Source of the DNA: Anoplopoma fimbria
Lineage: Eukaryota; Chordata; Actinopteri; Perciformes; Anoplopomatidae
NCBI RefSeq assembly: GCF_027596085.1
Contig: NC_072472.1
Span: 5,518,745-5,582,744 of the forward strand
Direction of reading: 5' to 3'
DNA length: 64,000 bases
Within the stretch, counting starts at the first letter, position 1. The number at the start of each line of letters is the position of its first letter. Below the pieces are notes generated by a model that searched no databases, was not told the origin of the DNA, and worked only from the letters and a program-made list of their open reading frames with translations. A program made the position numbers and the translations under genes. Positions 50,224-64,000 of the stretch are shown here, piece after piece.

Positions 50224-51459
50224 TAGAAAAAAAACTTCCTATACTCCATGGGTTGAAACATTCAACACTGTTGCACTACATTATAAGTTCAAGTGTCTAG
50301 CCCTCAAATAGATAACAAGCACTGTGTAAAAAAATAAATAAATTGTCATCCCTTTCAGATGGCATAAATTGTTAAAAAAACACAGTAAAATTAAAATGTT
50401 TTGTTCTCTAAAGATCATATTCATCCCAGTGGGTGACCAGGTATCTTCACAACAACAATTACCAAACTAAGTCACTCAAACTAACAAAAGTTATCAGTGT
50501 CACCTTATTCACATAATATAGTCTGCTTGGGAGGCAACATTAGTGAAACAAATATAAAACATATATTTGAGTTTATAGTTAAAATAGATACAGCGGTTAC
50601 TGCAGTCTTTCCAGATTCAAATTTGACCTGGAATAAAACACAATGACAGATCCTGACCAGGTTTTGCTGTGATTAACATTCCTTCCGTGTTTCATATGCT
50701 GCATGGGAACATAATAGATATGCAAAAGCAATTATTCTAATGAAAAATATCACGGTATTTAAAAATATGACATGTACATCCATGGATGAAATGGATTAGG
50801 GACGGGTAGTGAGGTTTCTCTCACCTTTCATAGGTCACACAGCTTGAGGTCATCAGGTTGTCAAACAGCCGTTTCGATTATGTGTTAAGATTCACTACGA
50901 TCCCTCCTGCTCTCTGCTGCTGTAATCCCTTGGACATGTTAAACATCCCATAAAATGCTGACCTTTTTAAGAGTACCTGATTGCTTGACATTTGCAGTGA
51001 CAAGTAAACTTGTGTTACCTCGCTGTTACGGGGCAAAATGTTAAAGGAAATCAATGTCAAACACACGAGAGCAGCAGGTAACAGCCTTGTGGCTTTGCAG
51101 TTAAAAGCAGATCCACTCTGACATTCAGGGCACGGATCAAATATAAAAAGGGAAAAATAAGGAGGAAATAGGTGGCAGTGATCACGCGATTTTAATATGA
51201 TTATCAAGATGGGCATCAACACTGCTTGAGTAAAAACTATGAATAAAAAAGTGAAACTTATTATATGAAATATTACTTTTATATTCGGGAAAAAGTAAGA
51301 CCAAGCAAATCAAAAGTGATCGTATCATGTGCAGCAGTATATGCAGTTTCCAAAGCCATTATTCATGCTTTTTAGTGTATTTGGTAAGATTAGGGTCTCC
51401 TAAAGCTAAAACATTAAAACGACAATGTTGATATTTTCATCATAGCATTGTATCATTTG
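50224..51459. other. Non-coding stretch, nothing recognised
   Basis: AT-rich sequence. The minus-strand 114-codon frame (50878-51222) has no family features. Confidence 0.4.
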
Positions 51460-51830
51460 CAAAAACAAATCTTTCTCTCTCTTTTTTTTCTCTTTTTTCA
51501 ACTGACTTTGGTGATTCCCTGACCCCCACGAGTTCAACACTTTTTAATTTTCGGTGAAATGTCTCGACGACTTTTGGATGGGCTGCCATGAATTTCAGTG
51601 CACACGTTAATGTCCCCATCGGGGTGAATTTATATAACTTTGCTGTTTTTACTGACTTTTCATCGAGCACAATCTTCAGGTCAAAATTCAAATTCTTTTA
51701 ACACTCTGGTTTATGACCAAATATCTGCAAAACTAATGACATTCCCATCCTCCTGAGCTGCACTTTATGTTTAGTGCTAATTGGCAAATGATGGCATGCT
51801 GATAGGAACTAAGATGCCTCTTGAAGAAAT
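51460..51830 (-). repeat. Dispersed fish repeat, unnamed
   Basis: The plus strand reads GACTTTGGTGATTCCCTGAC, then GGATGGGCTGCCATGAATTT, TCATCGAGCACAATCTTCAG, GGTTTATGACCAAATATC, TGCAAAACTAATGACATTCC and TTTAGTGCTAATTGGCAAAT. I recognise this order from many teleost genomes as an interspersed repeat. The 83-codon minus-strand frame (51440-51691) is explained by it. Class and orientation are unknown; the strand given is arbitrary. Confidence 0.6.
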
Positions 51831-52599
51831 ACCTCCGTTTGAGTTTGGGTAATTCAATCTAATTTGTTAAGGATCAAGAAAGATTGACATGTCAACTGCT
51901 CTTAGAGGACAGGATGGGAACTGTGGTCCATCTTCCCCCACATGAGATACTGTTTGGCAGTATATCACTCTCTTTATTTTTACTTCCACTAGATATCACT
52001 TCTTAAACAAAGGTCGTTTCAAACTTCTGAACAAACAAGGAGTACTTCCTTTACTGGTGTGGACAGTCTTTACAATGTTGTGGTGAACATATTTCCATGA
52101 ATCTAACATGCAGCCAGTGTATGCCCTCTTCTAAAGTCAAACTGTAAAGATTTCGTTTCATGGTAGGTTTTCCATAAAAAAGCAGGGCCTTCTCAACAAT
52201 GTACAAACCTTATAACTGCTGCATGTCGCTATAGGCTATTGGCTACATCAAAGTGGCTCAAAGGGAAGAAGAGATAAAAAAGAGATAAAAAAGAGGCCTG
52301 GAAGAATCCTTTGATCTTAGAAAAAGCGAATGGGAAGCGTCTCCTCCTGTCCAAGGTATCAATTTTGACCAGTGAGGTGCCCCAGTGTATTTAAGAGGCC
52401 ACTGGAGGAAGGCATGTATCTGAAAAAGAATAGATGGATTGCTTGAATACAACAGCCAAAAAAAATTATTTAAATATTATTTAAAAAGTCAGGATATCAG
52501 CAGTTTGGAAATCGATACAGCTGTTTGTGTCTGTGTGTGTATGTGCAGGATGCGACTGAAAAAGACTGTGCTTGTTTCATTCCTCCCACAAGGAATTCA
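51831..52599. other. Non-coding stretch with a 12-bp tandem duplicate
   Basis: GAGATAAAAAA is repeated near 52271-52293. There is no gene signal. Confidence 0.35.
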
Positions 52600-52960
52600 A
52601 AAATACTCCCACATCCACTCTGATATGAGATTTCTGAACACACGTGGAGCAGCTCCTGCCTGGCGGGAGGCTGCCATACCCCGGGGTGAAGAAGAAAAGG
52701 TATACCTCCTGTCGGTGCATCGCAACAGCTGTTGCGGTTGACCTTCGGGCCTTGATCAAAGAGGCCTGCTTTGTCTGGTGTTAATATCAAATGATGAACA
52801 TTCAGCTCCCGCTCTGCCCTTTATTTTCGCTGCCAAACAGACAGCGGGAACACATCAGCTGGGCCTGCTTGATATTCACAGACGCTTGTATAAATGATTA
52901 TGAGGCTGCTAGATGCAGTTGGACAGAGAAGGCTGGCTGCTTGAAAGGACCATGCCATTA
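52600..52960. other. Repeat-free block, possible conserved non-coding DNA
   Basis: The composition is balanced, without microsatellites or recognised transposons, unlike its neighbours. The overlapping frames on both strands (52439-52741 plus, 52497-52790 minus) give no known protein. Conservation cannot be judged from one genome. Confidence 0.18.
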
Positions 52961-53949
52961 TTTTTAATGTTTTCAACAAGTTGTACTCTAAACTCAATGT
53001 GCTGCAGGTTCATTCATTAATTTGTCTTCCAATGATTTCTAAACATAATCACTCTCTTGTTGAGATTTAGGTTTTAAGATCAATACAACTATTGTTTCTG
53101 TACAGGAAATATGAAGATATTGCCTGAATGTCATGAAATTAGCCTGCTTCTGTCTAACAGCATGTCTGAATTTTATAAATTTTACTTTGTATGTCACTCC
53201 GTGTGGTAATACCATGAGGACATGTGATAAAACTAAACAGAAAAGACTATGACTTCATTTGGTTAATTATAATTCCTTGTAAAAGCCGCATTGGGGGAGT
53301 TTCTCATTTTCAATTGTGCTGAGGTATACACGATGAGTTGAGAAATGACTAAAATCAAATAGCAATAAAAGAAGAAACATGGCTTCTGCAATTAAAACCC
53401 CATCAACAAAATAAAAAAAGGCAATCACACCGAAGAGCAATTAGATTAGTAACTAAACCTTGGAATTGTCTCAGCAGTATTAACAAGGTCAACTTAAAGT
53501 TGTGTTGAGGCATGAGGCACATATAAAGAATAAGGAGCACATTCACAAAAAGAATATCACAACATTTTTCAGATACAGATCATGCAGTGTAGTCGGTGAA
53601 CTGTTACAGTATGAACTGAGTTATAACATTGACATCAGAGAAAATCTATTGATACTGTGATCATAAGTCATCATTGTATTGGTTTGCTTGTTTTTGCTGA
53701 CATCTGAAAAAAAAAGAAAAAGCGTTGGGAACAAAAACTGGCAATGCGTAAACTAAAAGTTTACGGTTTGGTGTAGATATGCTCATACAGTTAGATTAAT
53801 AAAAATAAGGCGTGGGATTTATTCGCACAAATTATTTGAATTTGGTCTGAAAAGGCCATAATGGAATCAAAGAAAGTTTCAGAAAGTATAATCCTGATGG
53901 ATCTGGCCACCAACTATCATGTACAAAAGTAACTGCGTGGATATACATA
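52961..53949. other. Non-coding stretch, nothing recognised
   Basis: AT-rich sequence without repeats of note. Confidence 0.4.
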
Positions 53950-54181
53950 TTACATTACATTACAGTCATTTAGCTGACGCTTTTATCCAAAGCGACTTAC
54001 AGTCAGTAGTATATTACATATCATTCACCCATTCACACACTGATGACAGGCTACCATGCAAGGTGCCACCATCAGACTCTAACTAACATTCATGCAGCAT
54101 CCAGTCCACACCGATGGCAAGCCTTCGGGAGCAACTTGGGGTTAAGTGTCTTGCCCAAGGACACATCGACTGCCGAAGCCG

Positions 54182-54192
54182 GGTATTGAACC
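54182..54192 (-). promoter_or_regulatory. SINE pol III B box
   Basis: The inverse reads GGTTCAATACC, one base off GGTTCGANNCC, at the expected distance from the A box. Confidence 0.7.
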
Positions 54193-54225
54193 ACTGACCC
54201 TCTGATTGGAGAACTACCTTGCTCT

Positions 54226-54236
54226 CCACTACGCCA
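54226..54236 (-). promoter_or_regulatory. SINE pol III A box
   Basis: The inverse reads TGGCGTAGTGG and fits the tRNA A-box consensus TRGCNNARYNGG over all the positions it covers. Confidence 0.7.
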
Positions 54237-54243
54237 CAGCCGC

Positions 54244-55073
54244 ACATATACTATATATACTATACATCCACAAACAAATGCATCCCTTACATGGACCCAA
54301 CCACCTCAACTCAACAACATTTAATCACATTTGTTTAGGAAGGTATTTATTTTATTATGATTTCAGTCAAAGAACCCACACTGAGCCCCATCACCTCCTA
54401 AGTGAAGCGTAAACAGTTTTCTGATATTCAGTAAAAGTGATTACTATGAGCAAGGAGGAAGCAAAAGCTATCAGACATCACAGAGATGGATTAAACAGGA
54501 AAATGCATCTCCTGTTAAGGATTTCAGATGAAACAGAACAAACAATCAATTCAAGAGACATTATTCACAGCAAGTGCACGTGTTCACATACATGCACACT
54601 GTCACGCCCAACCACAGTTTGGCGCTCTCCAGCCGATCAATAACTCCGTGCGATCAATCACGTGAGAGGAAAACAAAACCAGCGGTGGTTGTCAAGGATT
54701 GGTTGTGTTAAACTGTCTTCTTCACAGCTGCTGCTACGAGTTCCACACAGGGACTCCATAAATGATTTGCCTTCGGAGGATGTTTTTAGAAGATGCAATA
54801 AATTATAGAACACTCAAAAACACACCACAGCAGCTGGATAGAAACAACCGCTCGCTTTTCCTCTGAAGTTGTATCCATCACCCACTGGTAGTTGAGTGTT
54901 TAGTTTCCCAAAGCTTTGTCTAGATCCTTTAAACATGTGGAAAACATGGAGAATCCACACAAAATAAATGTTTTATTGTTCAAATACAAGGTCTGCACAT
55001 TAAAGTTAAGCACATCAAAATCTGTTAGGGTCTGAATAATTACTTGCCGTGACAGCATGTGGCTGGTATAGTT
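54244..55073. other. Non-coding stretch, nothing recognised
   Basis: TA-rich at its left end, then ordinary sequence. No gene was recognised. Confidence 0.4.
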
Positions 55074-57984
<2,911 letters not shown>

Positions 57985-58244
57985 TGTGGGTCGTCTTCTA
58001 ATCAGAAGATGGGAAGTCGATCCCCAGCTCCTCCAGACCATGTCGATGTTATCTTGGACAAGTAACTTAACCCCACATTGCTCCTATAGGCTGTGCTTTC
58101 AGTGTATGTGTGGGTTAGGTGAGTTTGTTGGGGGGCAGGTGGCACCTTCCATGGTAGCCCCTGCCATCAGTGTATGAATGGGTTTGAAGACTAGTTCGGA
58201 AGACTAGAAAGGCACTATACAAGGACAAGTCCATTTACCATTTT
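57985..58244 (+). mobile_element. tRNA-derived SINE, plus strand, GGCACTATAC tail
   Basis: The B box GGAAGTCGATCCCC (about 58011-58024) is followed by TTGGACAAGTAACTTAACCC, GGTGGCACCTTCCATGGTAG, CATCAGTGTATGAATGGGT and a 3' end GAAGACTAGAAAGGCACTAT with CCATTTACCATTTT. The A box is missing or decayed, so the 5' end is probably truncated. The body is the same as that of the SINE at 53950-54243, but the tail differs and is related to the one at about 14262-14330. Confidence 0.82.
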
Positions 58245-58710
58245 ACACTCTTACCTGACTATGTATGATGTTATTTCCACTAGGACAGCTGGGAACTAAA
58301 TTAAGACTATCATAACAAGTGACGGAACTTATTTTATAAGCCATCTTGTTGCCTAAACCTAATGCTGTTTAGTTTCCAAAACCTTAGTTAAATTGTTTAA
58401 CCTAACAACACGTTTTGTGTGCATGTTTGATATTAGAGAGAAGAACATCTGTGAAGATTCTCGTTATGTGTGTGGTGCAACCAGATTTCAAAATCAGTTC
58501 CGTTATAGTACTTTAAGACTCCCTTGTTCTTCTTTAACCTGCTCCCACTTCCACAGCTTTCACTTTTCATGCATCATTTAAGGTCAAAATGTAGGAAACT
58601 GTGTGTTCATTCATACAATGTCACAGTGGAAGTAAAAAAAGACTTACATTTGTCCATATCAGGCCACATCACCATGGTAACCTCCATTAAATCCGACTTA
58701 AACATTTGAG
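58245..58710. other. Non-coding stretch, nothing recognised
   Basis: GTTGCCTAAACCTAATGC (from about 58349) resembles the inverse of the GGTTAGG-type repeats at 9.4 and 16.4 kb, but the match is short. Confidence 0.3.
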
Positions 58711-58830
58711 CATATTATACCTGTTTAAGCTTTCCTTCATTGGCTGCCTATCCATGTAAAACCAGACTTTGAGGGGCCTCCAATGACTTACAAAATTGGA
58801 TATAGCCCCACTATTCAAGTCATTACCTGC
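58711..58830 (+). pseudogene. L2-like LINE reverse-transcriptase C-terminal relic
   Basis: The plus-strand frame reads HIIPV, stop, AFLHWLPIHVKPDFE and, a little further, MTYKIG. The LHWLPI core is a hallmark of the C-terminal region of L2/Maui/Rex1-like LINEs, where it is usually followed by an R-I-x-F-K segment and TYK. There is an in-frame stop before the motif and about two residues differ in the segment after it. It is a short, dead fragment of a lineage other than the Rex3 copies. Confidence 0.55.
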
Positions 58831-59799
58831 ATCTGCAGATACAAACTGTTCTATTGAGAGGTTGTGCAATCAATACATTAGGCTTGGTCGAAAAGCAAGA
58901 TCCAGTGGCCAAGCAGATAAAGGTAAAAGTTTCTCTGTACTCATTGTCAGAAAAATAGGCAGGTGTTCAAATGTGGTGCAGTATACTAGGTGTTTCTAGT
59001 ATTTTGTCTAGTCTCGATAAAAGTTATCTAGCCAATCTATCCCATAATTAAATTTTATAGATATCACAATTCCGACTGAAGGAAAAAAAACATTATTGCC
59101 ATGTCATTTTTAGCTTATTTGGCTCCTCCTACTGAATTCAACACAACCAATAAGGTTATTCCTTCCTTGAGAGAAGCTCTCCCTGCAAGAATTTGGACTC
59201 ACTGGAATTCAAATTATGTATGTCCAAGTTTCCTGTCAGTGGAGGTTTTTAATCTGGCATGTGTCGTCTCCAGGAAGTCTCCTCATTTGACAAAATGACA
59301 TGTCAGGAAAGAGTAACACAAGGCTGGAGTCACTCCTAACTTGAAGTGTGGTTAAAGGAGGAGATGAAGAGTGGCTGCAGGATGATTAATATGACAGCGC
59401 CTTTCTCCTCTTTTCCTTTTCAGTCGCTTTTTTCCAGCTCCAAGCAGCAATATATATATATCAAATGGATCTGCTTTATAGTGGACTACAATAAAAAAAA
59501 AAAATATGGTTAACTATGTGTGTTTGGGTAGAACCAACCGAACGGAAAGTAGTGAATGTAAAATAAACATAGCTATGAGATTGTTATTTGCGGTTTATGT
59601 CAAATTTGATTCATAAAACAAAAGGTTTGGGTAATACAGAGAATCTCTGATTTTACAAAAGAGGAATGAAAACCAATTTGTTCCATGCAGATCTCATGCT
59701 CGTGTGCATGGTTTTGCGATCTTGAATTCCTCATTGACCCCCCTGAAAGGAATGATGCTCAATTCACAATGATTTTACGAACTACACTTTCAAGTGTGA
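58831..59799. other. Non-coding stretch, nothing recognised
   Basis: A TA run (about 59451-59460) and A13-type runs are the only structure. Confidence 0.35.
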
Positions 59800-60160
59800 G
59801 GAATCAAACGGCGGGCCGTGGTGGGCTCCGTGTTTGGATTTTCATATTGCATTAACCGCTCCGTTGGAACGCCGACCTTCGCTCTGTGTGTGGATCGAAG
59901 CTTCTCTTGATTCGTCTCTCCTGCCGGGAGCCCTGCGGGACCTCGGCTGGTTAAACATAGCTGGGTTCACGCAGGAATAAAGGCTAAGGTCTGCTTTGAT
60001 GGCACATCTCATTTCTGCCTGCAGCAGTCAGCACTTTGAGAGCTGGAAGGAAAATTAATTGTGGCACATGTTGCTCACCCTGCTTGAGTTGAAACGACAG
60101 CTCTGTCATTTATCACAAGAGCCTCAGCAGGAAGTGCTGAACTCTCCACGGGTAGATGAA
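59800..60160. other. Repeat-free, GC-richer block, possible conserved non-coding DNA
   Basis: The block contains balanced sequence (for example GCGGGCCGTGGTGGGCTCCG, GGAACGCCGACCTTCGC, GGAAAATTAATTGTGGCAC) without microsatellites or recognised transposons. It could be a regulatory element or an unrecognised repeat. Nothing coding is visible. Confidence 0.18.
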
Positions 60161-60820
60161 TAAAGTATACAGAGATAACCCTCTTTTGTCTTTGCTTTAT
60201 GAGTATAAGAGAGACATCAATTTAATCAGCATCTAAGCTACATACATCCCTTTCTGTAGGGGGAATCCAACCTTTTTGCAAACGTAAGCTTTCAAGTTAA
60301 AATATAAAAAAAATGAAATGCTCCCAAACTCGTACTTAGCACCTTTTAAAATTGTAATAATACAGAATAAACTGTCCTCATCCACTGCACTATCCCAACC
60401 ATCTCGTTAGACACTAAAGAGAATTTAAGAAGGTCGATTTGGAGCTCAAACATCAAAACCCTCCAAGGCCCAAGTCAATACAAAGTCAATAATCAAGTAA
60501 TTTATCAGGTGAGTATATGTATTTTATGAGCAAACTGACATCCTACCAACTGATATGACTGCCTCAGCTGTGACCTACACCCATACGTTAAACCTTTTGA
60601 AGCCTAGAGTTCAGGTAAATAGGACTTTTTAATGAATAGAAGATACAATGGTCAAGATCATATCTGATATGTGGTGTAAATGTTCTTTTCCCTGGTTTGT
60701 GTGCAGCAGACCTGTATAGCTTCAGTAACCTATTCATACATTCTGTGTTCTGTGTTTTAAGATGCTGTCCAGCAGGCATCCTTCTTCCCCTACACATCGT
60801 CATCTCTCACATGCATTTGC

Positions 60821-60855
<35 letters not shown>

Positions 60856-61309
60856 TGACGTGCTTCTAACGTGAAAGAAAATCTGAATAAATTCTGTGGT
60901 CAAGGTGAATGAATGCTCATGTTTGCTGCCCTTTCTTTTAGCTATAGGATTTATGAACACCGCCCTCCCTGATGCTCACCAGACAGGAAGGGCAACAATC
61001 TAAAGTCACAAGACTTAGCCATGTATTTTTAAAGAAGAGCATAAAAAAATGTAAAACGTGCACATTGTTTGAGCTTTGTATAAAATGTATGAAATTATCA
61101 AATTCTGCCGTATAATGTTAGGGCACAAATTGTATGCAGTGGTAATGCTTCATTAACTGGCTCCTGCTGTAAGTGTCAGCTAACAAGCAGGTAAACAAAT
61201 AAGTATTGATGTAGGCTTCCTACATCAATACACATAATGTAAATACCGTTTGACCTATAACCACGGAATTTGCAGCGTATGTCCACAAGGTATCCTGTTA
61301 CATACCCTT
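60161..61309. other. Non-coding stretch with one CA run
   Basis: A CA run lies at 60825-60855. A 13-bp inverted pair, TGATGTAGGCTTC and CCTACATCAATAC around 61207-61230, could form a small hairpin. Confidence 0.4.
60825..60855. repeat. (AC)15 microsatellite
   Basis: A pure AC run followed by AGATGACG. Confidence 0.93.
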
Positions 61310-61616
61310 ACATTTTAATTCCATTCTACCACTAGGGGGCGATACAGTCACTTTTTCAATTTGCTGCATTTTATGGCATTTTTCGTCATTTTCAGGCGTT
61401 GTACTTTGACGAACTCCTCCTACAGAATTTATGCACTCGACTTCAAATTTGGTCAGGATGATCTTGAGACCTTTATGATCAAAAGTTATCAAAATGGTGA
61501 GTTTTGATCCAAGGACCTTGACGTGGCGTGGCGACCATTTTGTGGCAACTTCGTGCCTTGCAATAAATTGCAAATTTCGCTGCTGCGGGACTAATAAAGG
61601 ATTATCTTATCTTAAG
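61310..61616 (+). mobile_element. Retroposon-like repeat with CTCF-like motif and ATCTT tail
   Basis: CCACTAGGGGGCG, TTTGACGAACTCCTCCTACA, TCGACTTCAAATTTGGTCAG, GATCTTGAGACC, AAAAGTTATCAAAATGGTGA, GGCGTGGCGACC and GCGGGACTAATAAAGGATT followed by ATCTTATCTTA make a composite that I recognise from other teleost genomes. The last 17 bases before the tail (61587-61603) match 49115-49131 exactly. The minus-strand frame at 61298-61573 is explained by this repeat. Family unnamed. Confidence 0.6.
61329..61341 (+). promoter_or_regulatory. CTCF-type core motif
   Basis: CCACTAGGGGGCG fits the vertebrate CTCF core CCASYAGRKGGC. It sits in a repeat, so it may be one of many copies. Binding is not shown by sequence. 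Confidence 0.35.
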
Positions 61617-61724
61617 CTCAGGGTCAGTACAGCTAGAAACCCCGGAGTGCAGTTTGACAGATGCAGAATCTAAAATCAGCCCTTGGCTATAAATTAAGGC
61701 TGGCATACATAATGTCTCATCAGT

Positions 61725-61740
61725 GTGTGTGTGTGTGTGT
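61725..61740. repeat. Short (GT)8 run
   Basis: A GT run of about 16 bp. Confidence 0.85.
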
Positions 61741-61849
61741 AAGAACATGTGTGATCTGATTAAATAAGAGAACATCAGTGTGAGTGCTACATGTACCCTC
61801 AGGATAACTGAAATCATTAGCTTCCAATGTTGTCATAATTGCAATTTTT

Positions 61850-61851
<2 letters not shown>

Positions 61852-61910
<59 letters not shown>
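61852..61910. repeat. (TG)29 microsatellite
   Basis: A pure TG run, 183 bp before a second and longer array. Confidence 0.96.
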
Positions 61911-61911
<1 letters not shown>

Positions 61912-62090
61912 GAAAGGGCAGCTTAAGGTTGAGCATGCTCAGTAACAGAGGCGTTGCCGCGAGGGTCGGCGTATGCAGTGGCCGTATGTGATGAATGGGG
62001 TTTACCAGGCTGGAAGACAAGGGCTGCAGCCAGTGACATGAGATGCGGAACATGGATTTATCTACAGCAACAAAAAAATCAATTAAACCC

Positions 62091-63035
<945 letters not shown>

Positions 63036-63230
63036 GTTGCTCAGACCACACCCATCCTAAAGTGCGGCCTACATTTTTATCTCAACCACACAGACGCAGA
63101 GTTTCACGACTGCATTTTGCACGGTTGGGGCAATTGCAGTGAAAAAGAATCTGTCCACAGACAGAGAGACAGCATAATACTCCTGGCAATAAGCTCAAAA
63201 CTGCTTCTGTGGTAGTACCACTACAGTAGG
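63036..63230 (-). repeat. Three-copy dispersed repeat family, copy C (inverted)
   Basis: Read on the minus strand it gives CTACTGTAGTGGTACTACC, ACAGAAGCAGTTTTGAGC, TCTGTCTGTGGACAGATTC, AACCGTGCAAAATGCAGTC, TGTGGTTGAGATAAAAATG and GGTGTGGTCTGAGCAAC, in the same order as copies A (46608-46970) and B (55074-55490). The 3' part of the family is absent. Confidence 0.72.
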
Positions 63231-64000
63231 TGTCTGCAGGACATGGGCAAAATGTTCTCATGGGTAGACATGTACATAGAAAAAAACATACTTAGGCAGT
63301 TGCCCAAAAGCTATATTTCTCTGACCAAATTTGACAGATTTATAATCTAACTCCTGAAACTCGCAGCTTTTCTTAAGCAGCTTTTTGGCAGCGGTGCACG
63401 CGAGGAGGCAGTAAGGTTAACTTACAGACAAAAAGATTAAGTTTCGGAAGCATGTTCCACTTCCAATCTATACAGGCAAGCTGCTACTGTAATGCCTACA
63501 AATATGTCATTCCTGATATCCTAAAGTTTTCAAAGCAGGCTGACAACTTTTAAACTATTACAACTATGAAATATGCCCCAGGCTCAATGTAAAATAAAAT
63601 TCTTAAGTCCATATCCAATCTGAAGTCCAAAGAATAATTTCCCAAGACCATCGTGTGGCATTAGGCCAAGGTTGGTTTGGTTTGATTTGGCCCTCAGGTC
63701 ACACCAGAGCACCTTTAACTGGTCCTTAACTGCCTCTTTGATGAGCATTAATCGTCGATTTGTCTCATGAAATAACTGCTGAAATAAAAGTTAAAGAAAA
63801 TAAATAAGGGCACTCAGGCACTGGGAGCAGAAACAGCAGGTATACCCTCTTTACAAAGCTTCCAAAAATACATTCACCAAGCGTGTTTTAATGATGCCAA
63901 TCCTTGATAAGTATTTGCTCTGTTTTAAAAGACCGGATATGTTGTTTAAGAATAACAATATGCTCATGAAACAGCTGGTAATAACTGCTGAGGATGCTAT
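63231..64000. other. Non-coding stretch at the right edge
   Basis: Nothing recognised. GGTTGGTTTGGTTTGATTTG (from about 63671) is a small simple-sequence patch. Confidence 0.35.

Larger units (their letters stand above)
53950..54243 (-). mobile_element. tRNA-derived SINE, minus strand, AAGCGTC tail
   Basis: Read on the minus strand, the SINE starts GCGGCTGTGGCGTAGTGG. It has a pol III A box (TGGCGTAGTGG, inverse of 54226-54236) and a B box (GGTTCAATACC, inverse of 54182-54192) with one change from the consensus GGTTCGANNCC. The body has CTTGGGCAAGACACTTAACC and GGTAGCCTGTCATCAGTGTG. The 3' end has GTCGCTTTGGATAAAAGCG, GTCAGCTAAATGA and an ATTACATT-type end. ACATAT occurs at both ends (53945-53950, 54244-54249) and may be a short target duplication. 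The body matches the SINE at 57985-58244. Confidence 0.85.

Noticed and set aside
51440..51691. Minus-strand frame of 83 codons with protein-like composition
   Set aside because: It lies in a dispersed repeat that I recognise from other teleosts.
61298..61573. Minus-strand frame of 91 codons
   Set aside because: Explained by the retroposon-like repeat at 61310-61616.

Overview
This 64 kb window is non-coding DNA from a ray-finned (teleost) fish. The evidence is its repeat content: three fragments of a Rex3/RTE-type LINE, Tc1/mariner-like miniature elements with TA target duplications, a hAT element with a perfect 8-bp target duplication, a TTAA-flanked miniature element, tRNA-derived SINEs with fish-type tails, and seven (TG)n/(CA)n arrays of about 59-109 bp. 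The species cannot be named from this sequence. I found no exon of a conventional host gene, no tRNA or rRNA gene, no CRISPR array and no bacterial-type operon. The window reads as an intergenic region or the inside of a very large intron, with one 100-base assembly gap at 19138-19237.

Layout. 0-10 kb: the 3' end of a Rex3-like LINE at the left edge, a TA/GA compound microsatellite, two long TG arrays, fragments of dispersed fish repeats, and a quiet AT-rich block at about 8.0-9.0 kb. 10-20 kb: a 140-bp Tc1-like hairpin element (11793-11932), a retroposon tail near 14.3 kb, a 28-bp palindrome at 15.8 kb and the assembly gap. 20-30 kb: a decayed LINE endonuclease region on the minus strand (19585-20372), a second, longer Tc1-like element (24814-25032), and a 5'-truncated Rex3-like insertion with the LRQGCPLSP and FADD reverse-transcriptase motifs, a GATG tail and a probable target duplication (29093-29997). 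30-45 kb: a 612-bp terminal-inverted-repeat element (32876-33487), a 39-bp tandem duplication, TG and AG arrays beside a purine tract of about 0.9 kb, the TTAA-flanked element (42867-43401) and the hAT element (44638-45317). 45-64 kb: a dispersed repeat family present three times (46.6, 55.1 and 63.0 kb), an unassigned 111-codon ORF (48447-48782, minus), two SINEs that share a body but have different tails (53950-54243 and 57985-58244), a relic of an L2-like LINE (about 58711-58830), and a repeat containing a CTCF-like motif (61329).

The elements do not form a pathway. The window is mainly a record of insertions by autonomous LINEs, the SINEs that probably borrowed LINE machinery, and non-autonomous DNA transposons. 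No exciting undescribed system is evident. The points most worth a second look are the unassigned 111-codon ORF with a promoter-like stretch nearby, the three-copy family, the SINE pair with one body and two tails, and a few repeat-free blocks that could be conserved non-coding elements. That last idea cannot be tested without other genomes.
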